The notes under the pieces were generated by a model. That model worked only from the letters and a program-made list of their open reading frames with translations, made no database searches and was not told where the DNA came from. From assembly GCA_963782465.1 (NCBI GenBank), contig CAWAJR010000003.1, forward strand, positions 744,001 to 808,000: a stretch of 64,000 nucleotides of DNA, written 5' to 3'. Of the stretch, positions 36,565 through 43,965 are shown piece after piece. Position 1 is the stretch's first letter; the number at the start of each line of letters is the position of its first letter. The position numbers were made by a program, and so were the translations under genes. The stretch comes from JAODBJ01 sp963782465. GTDB taxonomy: Bacteria; Actinomycetota; Acidimicrobiia; IMCC26256; PALSA-610.

Positions 36565-37103
36565 GCACCCAGATCGTCTTCGAGACGCATTCGACCACCG
36601 AAGACAACGAGCGCGGCGTCGCAACCGGATGGCTCCCGGGCCGGCTGTCGGCCACCGGCCGCGAACAGGCCGGCGAGATCGGTGCTCGCCGGCGGGGCGA
36701 CGGCATCGCGGCGGTATTCACGTCCGATCTCGAGCGCGCGGTCGAGACCACGACCATCGCGTTCGCCGGTACGGCGATCCCCGTCCTGCACGATTGGCGG
36801 CTTCGCGAGTGCGACTACGGCGAGCACAACGGCATGCCCGCGGCGACGATGCACGCGACCCGCGCGGCACACGTCGACGACCCGTACCCCGGGGGCGAGA
36901 GCTGGCGGCAAGCCATCGATCGCGTCGGGCGGTTCCTCGTCGACGTGCCCACTCGTTGGGAGCACCGGCGAGTCGTCGTGGTCGGCCACCTCGCGGCGCA
37001 CTTCGCGCTCGAGCACTTCCTCAACCATGTCGCCATCGAAACGCTCCTCACGACGCCGTTCGCCTGGCAACCCGGTTGGGAGTACACGCTCCCCACCGGT
37101 TGA
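36561..37103 (+). CDS. Histidine phosphatase family protein with ETHS in place of RHG
   Basis: A 180-residue phosphoglycerate-mutase-like protein. The usual N-terminal RHG is replaced by IVFETHSTTEDNERG, keeping the nucleophilic histidine but not the preceding arginine. RLSATGREQAGEIGARRR and FTSDLERAVETTTIAF follow. The second catalytic histidine is in VVVVGHLAAHFALEHFL, and a glutamate is in RLRECDYGEHNG. It is translationally coupled to the DinB-like gene. The substrate is unknown. Confidence 0.75.
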   Translation: MSTQIVFETHSTTEDNERGVATGWLPGRLSATGREQAGEIGARRRGDGIAAVFTSDLERAVETTTIAFAGTAIPVLHDWRLRECDYGEHNGMPAATMHATRAAHVDDPYPGGESWRQAIDRVGRFLVDVPTRWEHRRVVVVGHLAAHFALEHFLNHVAIETLLTTPFAWQPGWEYTLPTG

Positions 37104-37111
37104 CCCCCGGG

Positions 37112-37928
37112 TCAGGGTGCGGCGACGAAGAAGGCCATCCGGCGCGTCATGCGGATCGGGCCGCGCCGTAGCGACGGCGTCCAACCGGGCTCGCAGCACG
37201 ACCAGGAACGCGTCGAAGTCGAAGGTGGCACCGAGGCGGGCCTGTGCCGGCATGCGCACGCTCTCGACGAACGACAGGATCGGATCGGGGACCGGGATCT
37301 CGTAATCGGTGACGTGCACCCTCGTTTCGACCCGCGAGAACGTCTGCGCCAGCACGGCCTCGCCGTTCTCCACGTTGAACCGCAACGAGCCGAGCGGCGA
37401 ACGCACCTCACGCCCGGCGACGTCGCGCGCCGCGTCGAGCACGACGTCCTCGAGGCCCGGGAGCAACTGCGCGTCGTTCGTCGCCGCGATGCAACGCCCA
37501 CCGGGACGAAGGACGCGCACGAAGTCGGGCAACGCGCGCGCCGGGTCGACGTGGTAGAGCATCCAGAGCGCCAACACCACGTCGATCGACTGCCCGGCGA
37601 ACGGGAGGAAGTTGGCGTCGCCTTGCACCGGGACGACGCGAGCGTCGCGCTCGTGGACCGCGCGCAGCATGCCCGCCGACGCGTCGAGCCCGACGACCAG
37701 ACCGTCGGGGGTGCGCGACCGCGCGGCTGCCGCCCAGACGCCGTCGCCGCAGCCGGCATCGACGACGATCGCGTCCGGCGCCCACGTGAACTCGTTCACC
37801 AGGAGACGGTGGGCGGTCGGCCCCTCGGCGTACTCGCTCATCCCGCGCCGGCGATCGAAGTTGGCCGTCGTCTCGTAGTGCTCCCGCACCGCCGATTCGA
37901 GGCGCACCGAAGCGTCGGGCTCAGGCAT
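37112..37928 (-). CDS. Class I SAM-dependent methyltransferase (frameshifted C-terminus)
   Basis: A methyltransferase starting MPEPDASVRLESAVREHYE. It has the SAM-binding motif I IVVDAGCGDGVWAAAA, the acidic LVVGLDASAGM, and LALWMLYHVDPARALPDFVR. The frame runs past the expected end; the probable C-terminus GPIRMTRRMAFFVAAP is in another frame and stops at 37112. Removing one base at about 37166-37167 restores about 271 residues. The start overlaps the end of the upstream phosphatase-like gene. The methyl acceptor is unknown. Confidence 0.75.
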
Positions 37929-39027
37929 GGCGACCGACCGCCGCGAGGAGCGGGACGAGCATCTCGGCCCGCGTGAAGCTCCCATGACCGGAACGCAACT
38001 TCACCTCGTTCGGCAACTGCGGGTCGACGAACGCGCTCGCATCCTTCGACGCGAGCACGATGTCGCCGATACGGCCGGGCACGGTGCCCGTCGCGCCGGT
38101 GCCGAACCAACCCTCGTCGAGCAGCTGCCGGCGCGACAGCACCCACGCCCGGCGGCCGTACGTGTCGCGCGCCGCTTCGAGGAGTTCACGCCCGCCTCCT
38201 TTCGGCGCGTACAGATAGCGGAAACGGCCGTCGCCCGCCATGACGTCGACCAGGGGCGCGATCTCGCGCAGGTCGACCCAGTCGTCGCGCTCGAGATGCA
38301 CCTGCCCGTGGTCCGAGGTGACGAGCAGTGTGGTCTCGGGCGGGAGCGCGTCGATCAACTCCGCGACCAGCGCGTCGACGAACCGCAGTTCACGCTCCCA
38401 GTAACCGCCGTGCAAGCCGAACTCGTGGGCCACCGTGTCGACCCCCGGGTAGTACGCGTACACGAGCGGTTCGGCGGCCTCGGCGAGCCGCCGGCAGTGC
38501 TCGACCAACGTCGACGTCGTCCGCCAGCCGGTGAACCGGCCGCCTCGTAGGTGCGCCTGGGTGAAGCCGGTGGCCCGGAACTCGCTGCGGGTCACGACCG
38601 GGACATCGCGGCCGAGGAACGGCGCATGGCGCTGCACGTCGAACGGGTCGGGGGCGCGGCTGCCGTTCGGCACGTCCCACCGCAGCACGTTGAGCACCGA
38701 CCCGTTGACCATCATGCGGTAGCCGAGGACCCCGTGCTGCGCGGGGGCGAGGCCGGTCGCGATCGAGGTGAGCGCGGTCGACGTCGTCGACGGCACGACC
38801 GTCGTGATGCAGCCGCCGTCCATCGCACGGATCGTCGGAAGCCAGTCCGGGTGCTCTTCCAGGCAGTGCCAGCCGAACCCGTCGAGCACGAGGAGGACGA
38901 CACTGTTCGCCGTTCGTGCCACGGCGGGAAGCCAGTCAGGGCGCGGGCGCCCGAGCAGCGCGGGGACCAGCCCCGCGACCGAAGCACCTTCGAGGGCGGG
39001 GCGTACGGGCTCGCCGGGATCGTCCAC
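37921..39027 (-). CDS. Alkaline-phosphatase superfamily phosphodiesterase/nucleotide pyrophosphatase
   Basis: A 368-residue protein with the phosphodiesterase/pyrophosphatase metal centre. The first Asp is in VVLLVLDGFGWHCLEE and the Thr/Ser nucleophile in the VVPSTTSTALTSIATGL segment. The second-metal ligands are in YPGVDTVAHEFGLHG and LLVTSDHGQVH, with a final HGSF near the C-terminus. No signal peptide is visible, so it is probably cytoplasmic. The substrate is unknown. Confidence 0.85.
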   Translation of the reverse strand: MDDPGEPVRPALEGASVAGLVPALLGRPRPDWLPAVARTANSVVLLVLDGFGWHCLEEHPDWLPTIRAMDGGCITTVVPSTTSTALTSIATGLAPAQHGVLGYRMMVNGSVLNVLRWDVPNGSRAPDPFDVQRHAPFLGRDVPVVTRSEFRATGFTQAHLRGGRFTGWRTTSTLVEHCRRLAEAAEPLVYAYYPGVDTVAHEFGLHGGYWERELRFVDALVAELIDALPPETTLLVTSDHGQVHLERDDWVDLREIAPLVDVMAGDGRFRYLYAPKGGGRELLEAARDTYGRRAWVLSRRQLLDEGWFGTGATGTVPGRIGDIVLASKDASAFVDPQLPNEVKLRSGHGSFTRAEMLVPLLAAVGRHA

Positions 39028-39064
39028 TGCTCCCCACCGTAGGTGTTCGCGCGACGATGGGGGC

Positions 39065-39490
39065 GTGAAGATGTCGACTCGCGGCGACTACGCGGCTCGT
39101 GCGCTGCTCTCCCTGGCGCTGCACTCCTCCGACCGGCCGACGTCGGTGAAGGAGATCGCCGAACGCACGAACCTCCCGCAGCCGTACCTCGAGCAGATCC
39201 TCCTCGGGGTGAAAGGCGCCGGCCTGGTGATCTCCAAGCGCGGCGTGGGCGGCGGCTACGTGCTGGCCCGCCCCGCGAGCGAGATCACTCTCGCGCAGAT
39301 CATCGACGCGGTCGAAGGCCCGCAACTCCCCGTCGAGGAACATCCCGACCACTGCGAAGGCCATTGCGTACTGCAAGAGGTCTGGGTGTGTGTCAACGAC
39401 GAGTCGCGGCGCATGCTCGAACGGTTCACGCTCGGCGAGCTCGCCGAGCGTGCCCGGGTCGGGCACCCCGACGCAACGCCGCCCTGCTGA
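39065..39490 (+). CDS. Rrf2-family transcriptional regulator
   Basis: A 141-residue DNA-binding protein. The winged helix reads MSTRGDYAARALLSLAL, with recognition helix LPQPYLEQILLGVKGAGLV and wing SKRGVGGGYVLARP. Three cysteines follow with spacing C-x3-C-x7-C in HCEGHCVLQEVWVCVND, in the place where Rrf2 proteins hold an iron-sulfur cluster, so redox or iron sensing is likely. I start at GTG 39065; ATG 39071 is an alternative. The target genes are not evident. Confidence 0.85.
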   Translation: MKMSTRGDYAARALLSLALHSSDRPTSVKEIAERTNLPQPYLEQILLGVKGAGLVISKRGVGGGYVLARPASEITLAQIIDAVEGPQLPVEEHPDHCEGHCVLQEVWVCVNDESRRMLERFTLGELAERARVGHPDATPPC

Positions 39491-39508
39491 TCCTCGGACG
39501 GGCGGCGA

Positions 39509-40456
39509 TCACTCGCCGGCGGCAGCCAGCGCGTCGAGCACCTCGCCCAAGTCGCTCGGCAGCGGCGACGCGAACGACACTCGTTCGCCGGTGCGCGGGT
39601 GGTCGAAGGCGAGCGCAGCCGCGTGCAGGAAGGGCCGATCGAGCACCAACGCGTCGCGCCGGCCCCCGTACGTACCGTCGCCGATGACCGGATGTTTGAT
39701 CGCGGCCAAGTGCACGCGGATCTGGTGCGTCCGGCCGGTCTCGAGATGGCAGGTGAGCAACGCGCACACCGGCGACTCGTAGCGGGCGGTCACCTCGTAA
39801 CGGGTGCGGGCCGGGCGGCCTTCGTCGCGCACGGCCATGCGGGTACGGCGCGCTTCCGAACGCCCGATCGGCGCGTCGATCACGCCCCGAGCCGACTTCG
39901 GGTGGCCCCACACGAGGGCGAGGTACTCACGCTCGACGCTTCGGGTGCCGAGCTGCTCCACCAACGACTCGTACGCCGCTTCGGTGCGGGCCACGACCAG
40001 CAGCCCGCTCGTGTCGCGATCGAGCCGGTGCACGATGCCGGGCCGCATCGTGTCGCCGACACTCGCAAGGTCGGGGTAGCGCGCGAGCAACCCGTTCACG
40101 AGCGTGCCCGAGACGTTGCCGGCGCCCGGGTGCACGACGAGCCCGGCCGGCTTGTCGACGACGATCACATCGGCGTCCTCGTACACGACCGTGACGGCGA
40201 TCGGCTCCGGGCCCGGCGGCGGCGCGACCGCCGGCGTGCCGAGCACCTCGACCAGCGCGTTCGAAACGAGCCGGTGGCTCTTGTTCACCGGGCGACCGTC
40301 GACGAGCACGGCGTCGCGTTCCATCAACGCCTGCACGTCGGCCCGGGGCCAGCCGGTGAGCAGCGCCACCGCGCGATCGACCCGTTCACCGGCCAGGGCC
40401 GCAGGGACGCGGACCGGTTCGGGGAGCTCGCCGCTCGCGTGCGGGTCGTCAGGCAT
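39509..40456 (-). CDS. rluD: RluA/RluD-family 23S rRNA pseudouridine synthase
   Basis: A 315-residue pseudouridine synthase. An N-terminal S4-like domain (GERVDRAVALLTGWPRADVQ) leads to the catalytic domain, with VVDKPAGLVVHPG and the catalytic Asp in IVHRLDRDTSGLLVVA. ETGRTHQIRVHLAAIKHPVI follows. It is next to lspA in the usual actinobacterial order, and the ATG overlaps the lspA stop by 8 bases. The exact rRNA position is inferred by family only. Confidence 0.92.
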   Translation of the reverse strand: MPDDPHASGELPEPVRVPAALAGERVDRAVALLTGWPRADVQALMERDAVLVDGRPVNKSHRLVSNALVEVLGTPAVAPPPGPEPIAVTVVYEDADVIVVDKPAGLVVHPGAGNVSGTLVNGLLARYPDLASVGDTMRPGIVHRLDRDTSGLLVVARTEAAYESLVEQLGTRSVEREYLALVWGHPKSARGVIDAPIGRSEARRTRMAVRDEGRPARTRYEVTARYESPVCALLTCHLETGRTHQIRVHLAAIKHPVIGDGTYGGRRDALVLDRPFLHAAALAFDHPRTGERVSFASPLPSDLGEVLDALAAAGE

Positions 40457-41015
40457 TCGGCGAACGCCGAGCCGAGTGCGCCGGTGCCGATTCCGGCGGC
40501 GCAACCAGCAGGCTCCGCACCACGAGCAGCACCGCGCCGACGGTGATGCACGAGTCGGCGAGGTTGAAGACGGGCCACCAACCGACCTTGACGAAATCGA
40601 CGACGTGGCCGGTGAGGAAACCGGGTGCCCGCACGACCCGATCCGTGAGGTTGCCGACGGCGCCGCCGAGCACGAGCGTCAGCGCGGCGACCATCCATCC
40701 GTCGCTCGCCTGGCGCACCGCCCGCACGAGGAAGACGCTCACGGCGATCGCGCCCACGGCGAGGAGCGGGGTCATGCCCTGGAACCGCCCGAACGCGCTC
40801 CCGCCGTTGCGGGTCAGGTCGAACTGCACGTGCGTCCCGATGACGTTGATCGGACCGTCGGACAGCGCGGCGACCGCCCACGCCTTCGTGACCTGGTCGA
40901 CCGCGACGATGAGGCCGACCGCGGCAGCGATGCGGCCCCAGCCGGCCCGCCGGCGGCGGGGGGCCGAGCCCGTGGTGCCCGCACCGGCGGGGACGTCAGC
41001 GGCGTCGCTCTCCAC
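40449..41015 (-). CDS. lspA: Lipoprotein signal peptidase LspA
   Basis: LspA is the membrane aspartyl protease that removes lipoprotein signal peptides. Of the 188 residues, the first 25 are a charged leader and four membrane helices follow. DQVTKAWA is in helix 1, FDLTRNGGSAFG comes before helix 2, and the catalytic aspartates are in GGAVGNLTDRVVRA and PVFNLADSCITVG. It sits between the TraR-type zinc-finger gene and rluD and overlaps both. The lipoprotein-like glycosidase at 21.1-22.2 kb would be a client. Confidence 0.95.
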   Translation of the reverse strand: MESDAADVPAGAGTTGSAPRRRRAGWGRIAAAVGLIVAVDQVTKAWAVAALSDGPINVIGTHVQFDLTRNGGSAFGRFQGMTPLLAVGAIAVSVFLVRAVRQASDGWMVAALTLVLGGAVGNLTDRVVRAPGFLTGHVVDFVKVGWWPVFNLADSCITVGAVLLVVRSLLVAPPESAPAHSARRSPNA

Positions 41016-41955
41016 GAGCCTTGCACTTGACGCATTGATCGGCCCAGGGGATCACTTCGAGCCGTGCGACCGGGATGCGGTCGCCGCACGTGATGCAGTA
41101 GCCGTAGCTGCCGTCGGCGATGCGGCCGAGGGCGCGCTCGATCTCGTCGACGGTTTGGCGCGCGGTCGCCGAGAGCGCGAGGTCGCGCTCACGCTCGACG
41201 CTGACGGTGTCGCCCTCGCCTGATTCCTCGTCGAATTGGGTGTCGCCCTGCTCACGTTCGTTGGCGAGCGTGTCGGCTTCGGCCTGCAACTCTTCGGCCG
41301 CCTGGTGGTGGCTGGCCCGCTCCTCTTCGAGTTGCGCCTTCAGCTTCACGAGCGTGCTCTCCGCGAGGGCCGGGCCGCGCTTCACCGGCACCACGGGCTT
41401 CGGAGGTGTCGCCTTCACCGGTTTCGTCGCGGCTTTCTTCGTCGCCTTCTCGGCGCCGTTCGGGCTGGCTGCGCCGGGTAACGGCGCCGCTTTCGTCGAC
41501 TTCGAAGTGGCTCTGGTCGCGGCCTTCGTCGCCGTTTTCGTGGCTGTCTTCGTAGCCGTTTTCGTGCCGGCCTTGGCTGCGGTCCTCGCCGGTGCCTTCG
41601 CCGCTTTCGCTTTCGCCGGCACCTTGGGAGCCTTGGCCGGCTTCGCGACCGGTTTGGTGGCTTTCGTTACGGCTTTCGGTTTGGCGATCGCCTTCGATTT
41701 CTTGGCCGCCGACTTCGCCGGCGGTCGCACCGGCTTCGCCGCGGCCTGCTTCACCGACTTCGCAGCCTTCGCGACCTTGGCCGGTTTGGCAGCTTTCGTC
41801 GCTTTGGCCGACGGCTTGGATGCTTTCGCCGGCGCGGCTTTCGTCGCGCCACCCTTCGCCCCACGCACGGTGGATTTACCTGCCTTCACCGTCTTGACGG
41901 CCTTTTTCGCGGCCACGGTTCGTGTGGCTGCCGTTGTTCGAGTCGCCTTTGCCAT
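40996..41955 (-). CDS. TraR/DksA-type zinc-finger protein with histone-H1-like tail
   Basis: A 319-residue fusion. Residues 1-195 are almost entirely Lys, Ala, Pro and Thr in AKxAK-type repeats, like the tail of histone H1 or the HupB C-terminus, and should bind nucleic acid non-specifically. Residues about 200-270 are a coiled coil (LKAQLEEERASHHQAAEELQ). The C-terminal zinc finger has C287, C290, C308 and C311 (YCITCGDRI and ADQCVKCK). Short TraR/DksA proteins beside lspA are common in actinobacteria and are suspected RNA-polymerase-binding regulators. The long basic tail is the unusual part. Confidence 0.85.
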   Translation of the reverse strand: MAKATRTTAATRTVAAKKAVKTVKAGKSTVRGAKGGATKAAPAKASKPSAKATKAAKPAKVAKAAKSVKQAAAKPVRPPAKSAAKKSKAIAKPKAVTKATKPVAKPAKAPKVPAKAKAAKAPARTAAKAGTKTATKTATKTATKAATRATSKSTKAAPLPGAASPNGAEKATKKAATKPVKATPPKPVVPVKRGPALAESTLVKLKAQLEEERASHHQAAEELQAEADTLANEREQGDTQFDEESGEGDTVSVERERDLALSATARQTVDEIERALGRIADGSYGYCITCGDRIPVARLEVIPWADQCVKCKARGERRR

Positions 41956-42034
41956 GGTCCTTCCGGGCCCTTTCCCGCTTGCGGTGGCCGGACAGGGCGC
42001 CGGATTGTACTCGGACGACCAACCGATCTCGCGG

Positions 42035-42304
42035 TTACCCGTCGCGTCCGGACGCCAAGAGCTCTACGAGCCGCCCCAGCGCTGCGTTCCGGTCCAGGCC
42101 GACCAACCGGAACCGTTTCTCCCGCGACCGCTCCCCACTGACCAACACCACGGCCGACGGGGAGATTTCGAACGCACCGGCGAGCAGGCGCCGCGCCGAC
42201 TCGGTCGCCTTCCCGTCGACCGGCGGGGCCGTCACCCGGCAGCGCAGCGCGTCGCCGTGGCGGCCCCGGACCTCGTTCCGGCCCGAACGGGGCTGCACGT
42301 GCAC
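42035..42304 (-). CDS. DUF167 (YggU) family protein
   Basis: A small protein of 89 residues from the GTG at 42304, with the family core DALRCRVTAPPVDGKATESA and LVSGERSREKRFRLVGLD. The function of the family is unknown. No in-frame ATG/GTG exists further upstream before the end of the L,D-transpeptidase gene; the first few residues of the fold seem short, so the start is uncertain. Confidence 0.75.
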   Translation of the reverse strand: MHVQPRSGRNEVRGRHGDALRCRVTAPPVDGKATESARRLLAGAFEISPSAVVLVSGERSREKRFRLVGLDRNAALGRLVELLASGRDG

Positions 42305-42368
42305 GCGTACGACCGCGTCACCCGCTCCGGGGTCGAGGAGGTCGTCGGCGCAAGACGGTCGCGCCGTG

Positions 42369-43865
42369 CTAGTAGACCCAGACCGCGGTGCCCATCGGCA
42401 TGATGTTGTTCGCCCAGATCCAGTCGATCGCCGCGTTGCTCAGCCGCACGCAGCCGTGCGAAGCCGGGTACGGCGGCACCTCGGGGTACCCGTGGAACGC
42501 GACGCCGTCGTGGGTGAAGTACTTCGGCCGCCAGAGCGCACCCAGCCGGCCGACCTGCAGGCCGTTGACCTGGTACCAGATGTTGTAGTGCCCGTCGGGC
42601 GTGATGGCCGTGTAGGTCTGGCCGCCGTAGCTGTACTGGTAGCCGCCGCCCGTCGAGGTGTCGAGCACCCACTGCACCGCGCCGTTTTGCGTGACGAGCA
42701 CGACCTGGTGGGCCTTGTCGACTTCCATCACCCGGCCGCTCGTGCTGCGCGGGGCCGGGCGCGACGCGTGGTTGACCGCGTTTTCGGTCGCGATGTCGAA
42801 CACCCCGGTCCGGGGCAGGTTGTGCAGCTTCTGGAACGCGGTGACCGCCATCGTGGTGGTGAGCCCGTACACACCGTTCGCGGCGTCGATCCAGTAGCCG
42901 AGACCGAGGAGCCGTAGCTGCAGTTGGGTGACCGAAGCGCCGGTCGCCCCCTGGGAGAGCACCGGCGTGTCGAGCGGCAGCGGGAGCAGCAGCAGCCGGT
43001 AGCCGGTGCCGTTGCGGAGGCCGGCGATCTCCGTCACCTGCCGGTCGAAGGGGACCTTGCCCGCCGCGCTGCCCTCGAACTGGGCGTCGCCGAAGGTGAA
43101 CACACCACCGTCTTGGGCCGCGAGCCAGTAACCGTTGCCCGTGCCGGTCGAGGTCATCCCCACGACGGGGCGATCGAGGTGGATCGCGCCGGTGGAACCA
43201 CGGAACTTCGCGTTGCCGAACGCGAAGATCCCGCCGTCGCTGCCGACGAGCCAGTACCCCTTGCCGCTCGGCGACGCGGCCATCCCCACGACCGGGGCAT
43301 TGAGGCGCATCGCGCCCGTCGAACCGTAGAACTTGGCGTCGCCGAACGAGAAGATGCCGCCGTCGCTCGCGACCAGCCAGTAGCCCTTGCCGTCGGGGGT
43401 CGCCGCCATGCCGATGATCGGCTGGTTGAGGCGCATCGCGCCGGTCGAGCCGTGGAAGCGGGCGGAACCGAAGGTGAAGATGCCGCCGTCGCTCGCGACC
43501 AGCCAGTAGCCCTTCCCGTCGGGCGCGGGCGCCATGCCGACGATCGGCTGGTTCAGGTGCATCCGGCCGGTGCTGCCGTAGAAGCGGGCGTCGCCGTAGG
43601 TGAACACACCACCGTCGCTCGCGACCAGCCAGTAGCCCTTCCCGTCGGGCGTGTTCGCGATGCCGACGAGCGGGGACTCCAAGGTCGTTGCCGACGTCGA
43701 ACCGTAGAACTTGGCCGAACCGAACGCCTGGACGGTGTTGTCACCCGTGCCGGACGCCGCGGCCTGCGCCGCAGTGCCGGCCACCGGCACCGCCATCGCG
43801 ACGATCGCGAACATCGCGATCAACGCGGTACACACCCGTCCGGGAAGGCTGCCCGCTCGCACCAT
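42369..43865 (-). CDS. Secreted L,D-transpeptidase with GYWLV repeats
   Basis: A 498-residue exported enzyme. A signal peptide (residues 1-36) is followed by five full and two partial copies of a repeat of about 45 residues (consensus PDGKGYWLVASDGGIFTFGD then FYGSTGAMRLN). A peptidoglycan-binding domain comes next (TGASVTQLQLRLLGLGYW). The YkuD catalytic domain ends SHGCVRLSNAAIDWIW with nucleophile C472. L,D-transpeptidases form 3-3 crosslinks in meso-DAP peptidoglycan. The repeat array probably forms an outward-facing propeller-like binding module. It is divergent from ileS. Confidence 0.88.
   Translation of the reverse strand: MVRAGSLPGRVCTALIAMFAIVAMAVPVAGTAAQAAASGTGDNTVQAFGSAKFYGSTSATTLESPLVGIANTPDGKGYWLVASDGGVFTYGDARFYGSTGRMHLNQPIVGMAPAPDGKGYWLVASDGGIFTFGSARFHGSTGAMRLNQPIIGMAATPDGKGYWLVASDGGIFSFGDAKFYGSTGAMRLNAPVVGMAASPSGKGYWLVGSDGGIFAFGNAKFRGSTGAIHLDRPVVGMTSTGTGNGYWLAAQDGGVFTFGDAQFEGSAAGKVPFDRQVTEIAGLRNGTGYRLLLLPLPLDTPVLSQGATGASVTQLQLRLLGLGYWIDAANGVYGLTTTMAVTAFQKLHNLPRTGVFDIATENAVNHASRPAPRSTSGRVMEVDKAHQVVLVTQNGAVQWVLDTSTGGGYQYSYGGQTYTAITPDGHYNIWYQVNGLQVGRLGALWRPKYFTHDGVAFHGYPEVPPYPASHGCVRLSNAAIDWIWANNIMPMGTAVWVY
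43020..43730 (-). repeat. Tandem GYWLV repeats within the L,D-transpeptidase
   Basis: Codons for residues about 46-282 form a tandem array with a period of 44-45 codons (about 133-135 bases). Five units carry a GYWLV/A-type core followed by SDGG or QDGG; a partial unit precedes and a degenerate unit (GTGYRLL) follows. The high nucleotide identity of the central units suggests expansion by recent duplication. Confidence 0.85.
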
Positions 43866-43965
43866 GAGCTCCTCGAGTGTGGCCGGCGTTCGAAAGCGCG
43901 CGGGAGGCTACCAACCGCCGCCTCGGCTCCGAGGTTCAGGAACGGCGCCTCGGTATCGTGCATGC

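Noticed and set aside
35844..37985. A 713-codon minus-strand frame suggesting a large methyltransferase fusion
   Set aside because: Only the first 260 or so codons resemble a protein; beyond that it is antisense to the histidine phosphatase and DinB-like genes, entered through a one-base error.
43711..43965. In-frame upstream extension of ileS
   Set aside because: IleS homologues start at MFRPVDPSLDL; the extension lies in antisense of the L,D-transpeptidase signal region.
43866..43965. T-box riboswitch upstream of ileS
   Set aside because: The gap is only 100 bases and I could not find a T-box sequence or specifier stem.
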